Assembly (NCBI GenBank): GCA_900320085.1 | Contig: ONRC01000028.1 | Coordinates: 1-60,035 of the forward strand | Length of the DNA stretch: 60,035 bases | Reading direction: 5' to 3' | Source: an uncultured Eubacteriales bacterium | GTDB taxonomy: Bacteria > Bacillota > Clostridia > Christensenellales > Aristaeellaceae | In this document: piece by piece, positions 41,621 to 49,963 of the stretch | How positions within the stretch are numbered: position 1 is the first letter of the stretch | How the letters are laid out: every line of letters begins with the position of its first letter | The notes under the pieces: generated by a model | What the model was told of the DNA's origin: nothing | What the model saw: only the letters and a program-made list of their open reading frames with translations | The model's database searches: none | Program-made: the position numbers and the translations under genes

Positions 41621-41656
41621 CGGGACATGATTTGCCCAGTGGGGCAAGGTATGTCC
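41621..41656 (+). promoter_or_regulatory. Probable CggR operator
   Basis: CGGGACATGATTTGCCCAGT (41621-41640) followed by GGGGCAAGGTATGTCC. The outer GGACAT/ATGTCC and inner TTGCCC/GGGCAA halves form a two-step palindrome. The spacing resembles the CGGGAC-N6-TGTC-N4 direct-repeat operator known for Bacillus CggR, with mismatches in the second half. It covers the transcription start region, where bound CggR would block polymerase. Confidence 0.75.
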
Positions 41657-41681
41657 GATCGAATGAAAGGGGGGATTGCGG

Positions 41682-42704
41682 ATGCTGGACGACATGAAAG
41701 TGCTCAGCCGTATCGCCCCTGATTTGATGGCTGACATTGGCAGGCGGGCACAGGTGCTGTCTTCCATAGAGAGCATGCAGCCGGTGGGCCGCCGAGCTTT
41801 AGCCGCGCGGCTGAACATCCCGGAGCGCGAGGTTCGCGCAGTTGCCGCCGCGCTGAAAGAACAGGGACTGATTTCCATGGATGCCGCCGGGATGCAGCTG
41901 ACGCCGCAGGCAATCGAAGTTTTGTCCGGCGCGCACGATCTGAGCCGCGCAATGTTTGGCCTGACAAAGCTGGAGCAGGCGCTCTCCCAATTGCTTGAGG
42001 TGCCGCATGTGGTCGTTGTGTCCGGGAATGCGGACGCCGATCCCCAGGTTCTGCGAGAGGTGGGCCGCGCCGCCGCACACCGGGTGCATAAGCTGCTGCA
42101 AAGCGGGATGACACTGGCTGTGACCGGCGGACACACCATGAGCGAAATGGCGCACGGGATGCAGTCTGCAACTCCTATGAACGTGATGGTAGTGCCTGCC
42201 CGCGGAGGCATGGGCGCGTCCGTAGAGACACAAGCCAGCGCTGTAGCGGCGGAAATTGCCAAGCGCATCGGTGGGCATTATCGGGTCATGCACCTGCCGG
42301 ATTCGCTGGATGCCGCGGCGCTTCAGGAAATGATGAAGCTGCCCGACGTGCGCGAAACCCTGGAGCTATTGCAGCGGGCAGGGCTGGTAGTGCACGGCAT
42401 CGGCCGGGCGGACACCATGGCCCAGCGCAGGCGGCTGTCGGCGGACGATATGGAAGTCTTGCGGAAGAAAAAAGCGGTGGGCGAAGCCTTCGGCGATTTC
42501 TTTGACAGCGAAGGAAAAACCGTGCTGAAAGCCAGCACCGTGTCCTTGGGCATCGGCAAAGCCCACAAGGAAAGCAAAATGGTGGCCGTGGCCGCGGGCG
42601 AACGCAAGGCCGAAGCCATCATCGCAGCCACCCGCCACGAAAAGCACGATTCCCTCATCACCGACGAAGCGGCGGCGCAGAAAATCGTTGCGCTGCTGAA
42701 ATAA
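41682..42704 (+). CDS. cggR: Central glycolytic genes regulator CggR (SorC/DeoR family)
   Basis: 340-aa repressor of glycolytic genes. The N-terminal region has the winged HTH (VGRRALAARLNIPEREVRAVAAALKEQGLI). The SorC sugar-binding domain follows (VTGGHTMSEMAHGM, VVPARGGMGASVETQASAVAAEIAKRIGG, GIGRADTMAQRR), which binds fructose 1,6-bisphosphate or related phospho-sugars and releases DNA when glycolysis runs. ATG 41682 is favoured by GAAAGGGGG 8 bases upstream; a TTG at 41676 is too close. It heads a cggR-pgk-tpiA operon with no gapA, the gene that most often follows cggR. Confidence 0.94.
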   Translation: MLDDMKVLSRIAPDLMADIGRRAQVLSSIESMQPVGRRALAARLNIPEREVRAVAAALKEQGLISMDAAGMQLTPQAIEVLSGAHDLSRAMFGLTKLEQALSQLLEVPHVVVVSGNADADPQVLREVGRAAAHRVHKLLQSGMTLAVTGGHTMSEMAHGMQSATPMNVMVVPARGGMGASVETQASAVAAEIAKRIGGHYRVMHLPDSLDAAALQEMMKLPDVRETLELLQRAGLVVHGIGRADTMAQRRRLSADDMEVLRKKKAVGEAFGDFFDSEGKTVLKASTVSLGIGKAHKESKMVAVAAGERKAEAIIAATRHEKHDSLITDEAAAQKIVALLK

Positions 42705-42779
42705 AGGTTCCATGGCTGATACAGCCTTGGCATACAATTTCCGGTAAAAACCCAAATAGAAAAAGGAGTGGCATCTATC

Positions 42780-43982
42780 ATGGCAAAGAAAACCATCGAC
42801 GACATCAATGTAAAAGGCAAGCGGGTTCTGGTTCGCGTTGACTTCAACGTGCCCATGAAGGACGGCAAGATCACCAACGACAAGCGCATCCAGGCGGCGC
42901 TGCCCACCATCCAGAAGCTGATCGCCGACGGCGGCAAGGTCATCCTGTGCAGCCATCTGGGCAAGCCCAAGAACGGCCCCGAAGAAAAATTCTCCCTGGC
43001 TCCCGTGGCCGTGCGCCTGGGCGAACTGCTGGGCAAGAACGTTGTATTCGCCAATGACGACAACGTTGTGGGCGAAAACGCCAAGGCTGCTGTCGCCGCC
43101 ATGAAGGAAGGCGACGTGGTGCTGCTGCAGAACACCCGCTTCCGCAAGGAAGAAACCAAGAACATCGAAGACTTCTCTAAGGAACTGGCTTCCCTGGCGG
43201 ACTGCTATGTGGACGATGCTTTCGGCTCCTGCCACCGCGCGCACTGCTCCACCGAGGGCGTGACCAAGTTCACCTCCCCCAACGTGGCCGGCTATCTGAT
43301 CGGCAAGGAACTGAGCATCATGGGCAAGGCCCTGGAAAACGCCGACCGTCCCTTCGTTGCTGTGTTGGGCGGCGCCAAGATCGAAGACAAGCTGAACGTG
43401 ATCAACAACCTGCTGGAAAAGGTTGACACCCTGATCATCGGCGGCGGCATGGCCTTCACCTTCCTCAAGGCCAAGGGCTATGAAGTCGGCCAGAGCCTGC
43501 TGGACGAAACCAAGCTGGACTACTGCAAGGACATGATGAAGAAGGCCGAAGAAAAGGGCGTCAAGCTGCTTCTGCCCATCGACACCGTGATCGTGAAGGA
43601 ATTCCCGAACCCCATCGACGCGCCCATCGACACCTGCGTTGTGGACTCTGACAAGATCCCCGCTGACATGCAGGGCTGCGACATCGGCCCCAAGACCGCT
43701 GAACTGTTCGGCAACGCCGTGAAGGCCGCCAAGACCGTGGTTTGGAACGGCCCCATGGGCGTGTTTGAGAATCCCACCCTGGCCAAGGGCACCCTGGCCG
43801 TGGCCCAGGCCATGGCCGACAGCGACGCCGTGACCATCATCGGCGGAGGCGACAGCGCGGCTGCTGTGGAACAGATGGGCCTGGCCGCTAAGATGACCCA
43901 CATCTCCACCGGCGGCGGTGCTTCCCTGGAATACCTGGAAGGCAAAGTGCTGCCCGGCGTTGCCTGCCTGGACGAGAAATAA
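42780..43982 (+). CDS. pgk: Phosphoglycerate kinase
   Basis: Glycolytic ATP-forming enzyme, 400 aa. Signature pieces: [77 protein letters not shown], the ATP site WNGPMGVFE and [10 protein letters not shown]. Highly abundant codons typical of a strongly expressed gene. ATG 42780 behind AAAGGAG at 11 bases; a GTG at 42768 lies within that site and is rejected. Follows cggR by 75 bp; the gap to tpiA contains two inverted hairpin repeats. Confidence 0.97.
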   Translation: MAKKTIDDINVKGKRVLVRVDFNVPMKDGKITNDKRIQAALPTIQKLIADGGKVILCSHLGKPKNGPEEKFSLAPVAVRLGELLGKNVVFANDDNVVGENAKAAVAAMKEGDVVLLQNTRFRKEETKNIEDFSKELASLADCYVDDAFGSCHRAHCSTEGVTKFTSPNVAGYLIGKELSIMGKALENADRPFVAVLGGAKIEDKLNVINNLLEKVDTLIIGGGMAFTFLKAKGYEVGQSLLDETKLDYCKDMMKKAEEKGVKLLLPIDTVIVKEFPNPIDAPIDTCVVDSDKIPADMQGCDIGPKTAELFGNAVKAAKTVVWNGPMGVFENPTLAKGTLAVAQAMADSDAVTIIGGGDSAAAVEQMGLAAKMTHISTGGGASLEYLEGKVLPGVACLDEK

Positions 43983-43992
43983 TTTGTTTTTT

Positions 43993-44053
43993 CTGGGGGA
44001 AACCGCTCTTTGCAACCAAAGAGCGGTTTCCCCCAGACCCCCTTCCGAGAAAG
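43993..44053. repeat. Hairpin repeat copy A (after pgk)
   Basis: Perfect 19-bp stem (43993-44011 with 44018-44036), six-base loop, followed by the conserved tail ACCCCCTTCCGAGAAAG. In this copy the tail is on the right. It could also terminate pgk transcripts partially. Confidence 0.85.
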
Positions 44054-44130
44054 TTATAAAGGATACTTGAATCCTATCCTTTTCCATTTCAGGTCGAAGT
44101 AAATAAGAAGTAAATAAATAATACGATCCC

Positions 44131-44197
44131 CTCTACGGCTTTCTTGGAGGGGGCCTGGGGGAACCATTCTTTGGCCTCCAAAGAATGGTTCCCCCAG
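44131..44197. repeat. Hairpin repeat copy B (before tpiA), inverted relative to A
   Basis: Conserved tail on the left (CTACGGCTTTCTTGGAGGGGG, slightly varied) followed by a perfect 20-bp stem (44155-44174 with 44178-44197) and three-base loop. Together A and B bracket about 77 bp with no gene. Confidence 0.85.
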
Positions 44198-44224
44198 AAA
44201 AACAACAATAAAGGAGTGATTCCC

Positions 44225-44977
44225 ATGCGCAAGCCTATTATCGCCGGTAATTGGAAAATGAACAAGACTCCCGAAGAAGCGAAAAAGCTGATTGCGGATC
44301 TCAAGCCCCTGGTGAAGGACGCCAACGCGACGGTGGTCGTGTGCGTGCCCGCCGTGGACATTTGGGCCGTGAAGGAAGAAATCAAGGGCAGCAACATTCA
44401 TCTTGGCGCTCAGAACGTGCACTTCAAAGAATCCGGCGCGTACACCGGTGAGCTTTCCGCCGCCATGCTGAAGGAAGCAGGCGTGGAATATGTGATCATC
44501 GGCCATAGCGAGCGCCGTCAGTATTTCGGCGAAACCGACGCCACCGTGAACCTGCGCACCATCGCCGCCGTGAAAGCTGGCCTCAAGCCCATCATCTGCG
44601 TGGGCGAGCGCAAGGAAGAGCGCGAAGCGGGCTACACCAACGCCCTGGTGGAATACCAGACCCTGATCGCCCTGAACGGTCTGACCGAGGACGAAATCAA
44701 GAACGTGGTCATCGCCTATGAGCCCGTGTGGGCCATCGGCACCGGCCTGACCGCTACCGACGAACAGGCCAACGAGACCATCGGCGTCATTCGCGCCGCC
44801 ATCGCCCGCAAGTATGGCAAGCGGATCGCCAACGCTGTGCGCATCCAGTACGGCGGCAGCATGAACCCCAAGAATGTCAAGGGCCTCATGGCGCAGCCCG
44901 AAATCGACGGCGGCCTGATCGGCGGCGCGTCCCTGAAGGCTCCCGACTTCTCTCAGGTCGTCAACTACGACAAGTAA
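44225..44977 (+). CDS. tpiA: Triosephosphate isomerase
   Basis: Interconverts dihydroxyacetone phosphate and glyceraldehyde 3-phosphate. Classic landmarks: AGNWKMNKT with the catalytic Lys, VIIGHSERRQYFGE with the catalytic His, VIAYEPVWAIGTGLTAT with catalytic Glu and the flexible loop, and IQYGGSMNPKN. 250 aa. ATG 44225 behind AAAGGAG, immediately after hairpin repeat B; the open frame that runs back through the repeat is not coding. Confidence 0.97.
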   Translation: MRKPIIAGNWKMNKTPEEAKKLIADLKPLVKDANATVVVCVPAVDIWAVKEEIKGSNIHLGAQNVHFKESGAYTGELSAAMLKEAGVEYVIIGHSERRQYFGETDATVNLRTIAAVKAGLKPIICVGERKEEREAGYTNALVEYQTLIALNGLTEDEIKNVVIAYEPVWAIGTGLTATDEQANETIGVIRAAIARKYGKRIANAVRIQYGGSMNPKNVKGLMAQPEIDGGLIGGASLKAPDFSQVVNYDK

Positions 44978-44987
44978 TATCTATATT

Positions 44988-45030
44988 AAAAACAGCGGAC
45001 CGCTGCAAGATCAGCGTCCGCTGTTTTTGT
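44988..45030. terminator. Bidirectional terminator between tpiA and the SLAP-like gene
   Basis: AACAGCGGAC (44991-45000) pairs with GTCCGCTGTT (45016-45025) and a T run follows on the plus strand; an A run precedes it, giving a T run on the minus strand. Confidence 0.85.
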
Positions 45031-45039
45031 TGAACAGAA

Positions 45040-45441
45040 CTATCTTTCAATATAAGTAAATTTACAGGAGAACGTGCAGGAATATTCTTCATCGCAGGAG
45101 TATGTGCCTATTTTCAAGCTATGTTTTCCATTGAAAGTAAAGGTTTGTTTCCAAACGCTCAGGGGTTCGACGGTAAATTGGTTGATGGTGCCGAAATCAC
45201 CTTTCGAGATCAGTTTGCCATTTTGATATACGCTCAGATTGAATTCTCTGAAATTCTTCACAGCCACATCGCTGTTCAGATTTACGAAGTAACCCTCCAC
45301 TTTTACAGTATCGCTGCCAACGGTAATCAGCGTCGGTATAAAGCGAATGTAATACCCAATTGGTGCGTCTCTGGCGCAGAGCGCCGTGGACGTGCTGCAA
45401 AGGCAGGTAATGACCAGAAGCAAAGCAACCAGTTTTTTCAT
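45040..45441 (-). CDS. Small exported protein, possibly a single SLAP-type domain
   Basis: 133 aa with a signal peptide (hydrophobic 3-15, cut near residue 23). The mature 110 residues are beta-rich: IRFIPTLITVGSDTVKVEGYFVNLNSDVAVKNFREFNLSVYQNGKLI SKGDF-type wording resembles the SLAP domain of Bacillota, in which a strand pattern 'function gain of N-linked variant' is followed by KQTFTFNG. The match is by eye and moderate. It ends in a Cys-rich stretch (YSCDEEYSCTFSC). ATG behind AAAAGGAGG. Its own promoter separates it from the opp operon. Confidence 0.7.
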   Translation of the reverse strand: MKKLVALLLVITCLCSTSTALCARDAPIGYYIRFIPTLITVGSDTVKVEGYFVNLNSDVAVKNFREFNLSVYQNGKLISKGDFGTINQFTVEPLSVWKQTFTFNGKHSLKIGTYSCDEEYSCTFSCKFTYIER

Positions 45442-45501
45442 GAAACCAGCCTCCTTTTATACAGGTATGCAAAATGTAACTGCCATTTCTCTTCCAATTC
45501 A

Positions 45502-45530
45502 AGCATAGCACTTTTTTCTGTGTTTGGCAA
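45502..45530 (-). promoter_or_regulatory. Promoter of the SLAP-like gene
   Basis: Minus strand TTGCCA (45525-45530), 17-bp spacer, TATGCT (45502-45507). It is flanked by an inverted ACAGGTAT/ATACCTGT pair (45461-45468 and 45530-45537). Confidence 0.6.
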
Positions 45531-45566
45531 TACCTGTAAAGCCGGATGCTTATTCAAAAAAGGATT

Positions 45567-46389
45567 TTATAACGCTTTCCGGAATTCTTTCAATTCCTTC
45601 TGATTTCCCCAGACGAAATGGTTGGGTTCGATCTCACACCACAGCGGAAAATCTGAGGAATAATCATGGATAGATTCGTCATAAACGATCGGCGGCTCCT
45701 CCTGCTTTAAATCAGGCGACGGTATGGGCACAGCGGAAAGGAGCGCTTTGGTGTAGGCATGAAGCGGATGACGGAATAGTGTCTCTGTGTCGGCCAGTTC
45801 CATCAGCTGTCCCTTGTGTATCACGGCGATTCGGTCGCAGATGAAGCGCATCACGGACAGGTCGTGGGAGATGAACAGGTAAGTCAGCCCCCGCTTCTGC
45901 TGCAATTCGGCCAGCAGGTTCAATACCTGGGCGCGGATGGAAACATCCAGAGCGGAGATAGGCTCGTCGGCAATGATGAATTCCGGCTGCATGATCAGCG
46001 CTCGGGCGATGCCAATGCGCTGGCGCTGACCACCTGAAAACTCATGCGGGAAGCGGCTGGCGAACTCGGGCAGCAATCCCACGTCCAAGAGCGCCTGATG
46101 CACCATCTCCTGCCGCTGTTCCTTGGATAAGCCCGTCCAGGTCTTTGCTGATTTTGCCGTTGATTTTCTGGCCCTTGAAAACTACCTCGCCTCCGGCGGT
46201 TTCGTAAATGCGGATGATGGCGCGGCCGATGGTTGTTTTGCCACTGCCTGATTCGCCCACCAGGCCAAAGGTCTCGCCGGGGTAAATGTCAAAGCTGACG
46301 CCCTTCACCGCGTGGAAGGGCTTACGGCGGGAGCCGAAATCCACCTTCAAATCCCGTACGGACAGGAGCGGCTGTTTTTGTTCGCTCAT
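45567..46389 (-). pseudogene. oppF: OppF-like ABC transporter ATPase, broken by internal deletion and frameshift
   Basis: Would be the second ATPase of the peptide transporter. The 5' part (46389 down to about 46135) encodes a normal start and Walker A (GLVGESGSGKTT), ending at [13 protein letters not shown]. The 3' part, in another frame (about 46130 to 45567), resumes at [23 protein letters not shown] and carries the ABC signature [10 protein letters not shown], Walker B IIADEP and the switch His. Roughly 35-45 residues between them, including the Q-loop (MIFQDP in relatives), are missing and the frame is shifted. ATG 46389 overlaps the oppD stop. Either a real pseudogene or an assembly error. 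Confidence 0.8.
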
Positions 46390-47423
46390 ACGCGCACCTC
46401 CTCCCGGCGCAGCCGTTTCAGCACCGGCGGCGGCTCCACCTTCGGCGCGTCGGGGTGCAGAAGCCATGTCCGGGCAAAGTGGGTGGGCGATACCTCAAAC
46501 ATGGGAGGCCGTCGCTCAAAGTCGATTTTCAGGGCGTGGGGATTGCGGGCGGCGAAAGCATCGCCGTGGATTTCCTGAAACAGGCTGGGCGGCGTGCCCT
46601 GGATGGAAAAGAGCTTTTCGCCCTTTACGCCCAATTGGGGCAGGGAGGACAGCAGCGCCCAGGTGTAAGGATGCCGGGCGTCGTAAAACACCTCCCGGGC
46701 CATGCCGATTTCCACGATGTCCCCGGCGTACATCACCGCCACCCGGTCCGCCACATTGGCGACCACGCCCAAATCGTGGGTGATATAAACGGTGGTCAAG
46801 GAGTATTTACGCACCAGATCGCGGATCAGGTGCAGAATCTGCGCCTGGATGGTCACGTCCAGGGCGGTGGTGGGCTCGTCGCAAATCAGGATTTTCGGGT
46901 TGCAGGCCATGGCGATAGCGATGACCACACGCTGGCGCATGCCGCCGGAAAACTCGTGGGGATACTGCTTCGCCCGGCGCTCGGGCTCAGTGATGCCCAC
47001 GTCCGTCAGGGTTTCGATCATGCGCTTGTGGGCCGACGTGCCGGTCAGGTTTTGATGCAGCTTTAAGGCTTCCTCGATCTGCGCGCCGATGGTTTTTAGC
47101 GGGTTCAGGCTGGTCATGGGGTCCTGGAGCACCATGGCGATTTCCCGGCCCCGGATGGTCAGCCATTCCTTTTCGGTTTTATATTTCGCCAGATCCTGGC
47201 CGTTGTAGAGGATGCTGCCGCTGTCGATCCAGCCGTTGGCGTCCAGCAAGCCCATAAAGGTTTTCGTCAGCACCGATTTGCCGGAGCCGCTCTCCCCCAC
47301 GATCGCCAACGTTTCCCCCTTGAATAGATCCAGCGACACGTCCCGAATGGCGTGCAGCACCTTGCCCCGCAGGGAGAATTTCACGTTTAAATGCTGTACT
47401 GACAGGATAGGCTCCTGATCCAT
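46386..47423 (-). CDS. oppD: OppD/DppD-like ABC transporter ATPase
   Basis: Cytosolic ATPase of an oligopeptide importer, 345 aa. Walker A GESGSGKSV (residues about 43-51), Q-loop VLQDPMTSLNP, signature FSGGMRQRV, Walker B ILICDEP and switch THDLGV are all intact. The C-terminal extension has the Opp/Dpp hallmark HPYTWALLSSLP. The cysteines of the usual C-terminal Fe-S motif (typically RCPxA...C) are absent; the region reads ARNPHALKIDFERRPPMF. ATG behind AAGGGGGGA. Between oppC and oppF. Confidence 0.93.
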   Translation of the reverse strand: MDQEPILSVQHLNVKFSLRGKVLHAIRDVSLDLFKGETLAIVGESGSGKSVLTKTFMGLLDANGWIDSGSILYNGQDLAKYKTEKEWLTIRGREIAMVLQDPMTSLNPLKTIGAQIEEALKLHQNLTGTSAHKRMIETLTDVGITEPERRAKQYPHEFSGGMRQRVVIAIAMACNPKILICDEPTTALDVTIQAQILHLIRDLVRKYSLTTVYITHDLGVVANVADRVAVMYAGDIVEIGMAREVFYDARHPYTWALLSSLPQLGVKGEKLFSIQGTPPSLFQEIHGDAFAARNPHALKIDFERRPPMFEVSPTHFARTWLLHPDAPKVEPPPVLKRLRREEVRV

Positions 47424-47435
47424 GAAAATCCCCCC

Positions 47436-48800
47436 TTACACGTGATTTTTCGGGTCGGCGGCGTCCGCGAAGGAATTGCCGATGATGTAGAACGAAATGG
47501 TGATGATGCTCAGCACGATGGTCGGGAACACCAGCTGATAGCTGGCCGACGTGGCCAGCAGCTTGCGCCCCACGTTGATGAGGTTCCCAAGAGACGGGAT
47601 GCTCACCGGCAGGCCCAGGCCAATATAGGTGATGAACACTTCGCTGCCGATGGCCCCTGGGATGGACAGGGCCATGCGCAGAGTGATGACCGACACCAGG
47701 TAAGGAAGCAGATTCCGGAAGATGATGCGGAAGGTGCCAACCCCCAGGCAGCGGGAGGCCAGGTTGTAGTCCCGGTCGCGGATGATGACGATCTGGTTGC
47801 GCACGAACCGCGCCATGCCCACCCAGCCCGTCACGCTCATGGCGAAGATCAGGGTGGATACGCCGGGACGCATGATATAGGAAATCAGAATCAGCACGAT
47901 GGTGGTGGGGATGTTGTCGATCACGTTGTACACTTCGGTCAGCAGCCGGTCGAGGGCCTTCACATAGCCCCACAGCACGCCGATCAAAATGCCGATCACC
48001 GCCTGGAAAATGGCCACCATCACGCCGATGGTCAGCGACGTCCGCGTGCCGCTCCACACCATGGCCCACAAGTCCTGGCCCGCGTTGTTGGTGCCGAACA
48101 GGAAAGGCCGGGTGTCTGGCAGCAATCTCAGCTCCGCCTTTTCGGTGGTGATGGCGGTGCCGTCCTCCTGCATCTTGAGAGAGGATTTTTTCACGAACAG
48201 CTCGTTGCCCTTGTTGTTGGTCATTTCCCGGGGCGCGGTGAACAGCTTCACGGCCAGGTTGGATTTGGCTTTGTAGGGGGTGTTCTCATAATCGTCGGGC
48301 AATTTTAGCTTGGTGGTGAAATCGTTCTTCACGTAGCCGGTGTGCCCGTCGTATTCCACCTGGCAATAGTCCGCGCCGTACTGCACCACGGTGAATTCCT
48401 TGCGGGAAGGGATGGTGAGCAGCAGGTTGCTGACCGCCGCCCATTCGGCGTTTTCCCAGGGGGTCACGATCAGCGTCGTGCCTTCCTCCGCGGTTTCCAC
48501 CACGTTGGTCAGGCCAGGCTGCACGTTCATCATCTGGATGCCGGTGACGGGATGGTTGATTACCAGGTTGGATTCAAACTGACTGGGCAGATACGGCTGG
48601 ATGATGGTGAACACCAGCAGCACGGCCAGCACGATCAGCAGGCCCATGGCTACCTTGTTTTTGAGGAACGCCCGGAAGGTGCTGCCCCAGTAGGAATAGT
48701 TTGAATAACCCGTCTTTTCCGCGGCCTCGCTGTCATAGGAGGCGAACTCCAGCAAAGATTTTTCGATCGGCTCGGACATTGTATCCTTAATGCCTTTCAT
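47436..48800 (-). CDS. oppC: OppC-like permease with large extracytoplasmic insert containing an SH3-like segment
   Basis: Membrane permease of the peptide importer, 454 aa against a usual 290-310. After the first transmembrane helix (about 55-75) comes an insert of roughly 140 residues (about 80-215) before the conserved PFLFGTNNAGQDLWAMVWSGTRTSL sequence. Within the insert, EFTVVQYGADYCQVEYDGHTGYVKNDF resembles the second half of a bacterial SH3 domain. The remaining helices and the EAA loop (RCLGVGTFRIIFRNLLPYL) are normal. ATG 48800 behind GGAGGGGG, one-base overlap with the oppB stop. Confidence 0.9.
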   Translation of the reverse strand: MKGIKDTMSEPIEKSLLEFASYDSEAAEKTGYSNYSYWGSTFRAFLKNKVAMGLLIVLAVLLVFTIIQPYLPSQFESNLVINHPVTGIQMMNVQPGLTNVVETAEEGTTLIVTPWENAEWAAVSNLLLTIPSRKEFTVVQYGADYCQVEYDGHTGYVKNDFTTKLKLPDDYENTPYKAKSNLAVKLFTAPREMTNNKGNELFVKKSSLKMQEDGTAITTEKAELRLLPDTRPFLFGTNNAGQDLWAMVWSGTRTSLTIGVMVAIFQAVIGILIGVLWGYVKALDRLLTEVYNVIDNIPTTIVLILISYIMRPGVSTLIFAMSVTGWVGMARFVRNQIVIIRDRDYNLASRCLGVGTFRIIFRNLLPYLVSVITLRMALSIPGAIGSEVFITYIGLGLPVSIPSLGNLINVGRKLLATSASYQLVFPTIVLSIITISFYIIGNSFADAADPKNHV

Positions 48801-49741
48801 CAGCGCGCCCCCTCCTTTCGGTTCAGGCTGATGCGCGGGTCGATGATCGCCATCAGGATGTCGCCCAGGATCATGCCGATGATGCCGATGCAGGAATAAA
48901 TCATCACAAGCGCTTGCACCATTGGATTGTCCTGCTTGCTGATCACGTCCACCAGCAAGCCGCCCATGCCGGGGATAGAATAGAGGGATTCGATGTAAAT
49001 GGAGCCGCTGACGGTGTAGAGCAGCGACGTGGGAATATACTGGATCATGGGCACAAAGGCGTTGCGGAACACGTGGCGCATGGTGATTTTCCGGCTGTCC
49101 ACGCCCTTGGCCCGGGCCAGGCGCACGTAATCCTTGTTCATTTCGTCCAGCATGTAGCGCCGCAGCCACATGGCGTAATAAGCGATGCTGCCCAGCGACA
49201 TGGAAAATACCGGCAGTATCCAGGACACCCAGTTGCTCTCGTCAAAGAGCATCCCCACGTTCAGGGCGAGGGAACCGTAGGACTGCAAATAAATATAATA
49301 CACCGCCGCGGGGACGGCGTTCACCAGCACGATAAACACCGTGCCGAATTTATCCCAAAACTTGTTTTTGCTGCGGGCCATGGCCGCGCCCAGCGGAATG
49401 CCCAGCAGCATGGAAACCGCCATGGAAAGCAGGCCCATCTGAATGGAGATGGGGGCCTTGGCGGCGATGATCTGGGTGATGGGCACGCCCCGGCTGTAAC
49501 GGGCGGAGGTTCCCAGATCGCCGTGAAGCAGGTTCACAAAAAAGTCCTTGAGCTGCACCAGGATGGGGTCGTTCAGGCCCATCTGGTCCAGGGTGGCTTT
49601 AATGACGGCGTCGTCCAGCTTGTCGATATTTTCAAAATAGCCGTCAATGGGCATCTGGCGCACCATAATAAACACCAGCGTCAGGATGATCACCAGTGTG
49701 AAAATGGATTGTCCGATGCGTTTGAGCAGGTACTTTGCCAA
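48800..49741 (-). CDS. oppB: OppB-like permease
   Basis: Membrane permease, 313 aa, six helices. Typical OppB wording: LLKRIGQSIFTLVIILTLVFIMVRQMP at the N terminus, GDLGTSARYSRGVPI, the EAA loop RLARAKGVDSRKITMRHVFRNA, and IESLYSIPGMGGLLVDVI. The TTG at 49741 is chosen because GAAGGAAG lies 8 bases upstream and the protein then starts at the first helix; the longer frame upstream would add a segment that is not family-like. Separated from oppA by 222 bp that contain repeat copy C. Confidence 0.93.
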   Translation of the reverse strand: MAKYLLKRIGQSIFTLVIILTLVFIMVRQMPIDGYFENIDKLDDAVIKATLDQMGLNDPILVQLKDFFVNLLHGDLGTSARYSRGVPITQIIAAKAPISIQMGLLSMAVSMLLGIPLGAAMARSKNKFWDKFGTVFIVLVNAVPAAVYYIYLQSYGSLALNVGMLFDESNWVSWILPVFSMSLGSIAYYAMWLRRYMLDEMNKDYVRLARAKGVDSRKITMRHVFRNAFVPMIQYIPTSLLYTVSGSIYIESLYSIPGMGGLLVDVISKQDNPMVQALVMIYSCIGIIGMILGDILMAIIDPRISLNRKEGAR

Positions 49742-49838
49742 AGTGTCAGCTTCCTTCAATACTCGTATGCGGCAGGAGGGGATAAGCCTCTCCTGCCGCA
49801 ACGATCATTTATGGTAGTTATCAGAGGAATATAGGATT

Positions 49839-49951
49839 CCCTACGGCTTTCTTGGAAGGGGGTCTGGGAGAAGACCTCATCCGGCGCTTTGCGCCACCTT
49901 CCCCTACGAGGGGAAGGCACTCTTTGGCCTCCAAAGAACGGTTTCCCCCAG
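49839..49951. repeat. Hairpin repeat copy C with a second repeat nested inside (oppA-oppB gap)
   Basis: Same tail (CTACGGCTTTCTTGG, AGGGGG) and same hairpin words as copies A and B, in the orientation of B. The left hairpin arm is interrupted at about 49873-49919 by about 47 bp holding two palindromes: GGCGC-TTT-GCGCC and CCTTCCCCT-ACG-AGGGGAAGG. The outer right arm (CCAAAGAACGGTTTCCCCCAG) is complete. Confidence 0.82.
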
Positions 49952-49963
49952 AAAGATCTCCCT

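Noticed and set aside
48801..49169. Upstream extension of the oppC frame by 123 codons
   Set aside because: It overlaps oppB out of frame and has no family sequence; ATG 48800 has a strong ribosome site.
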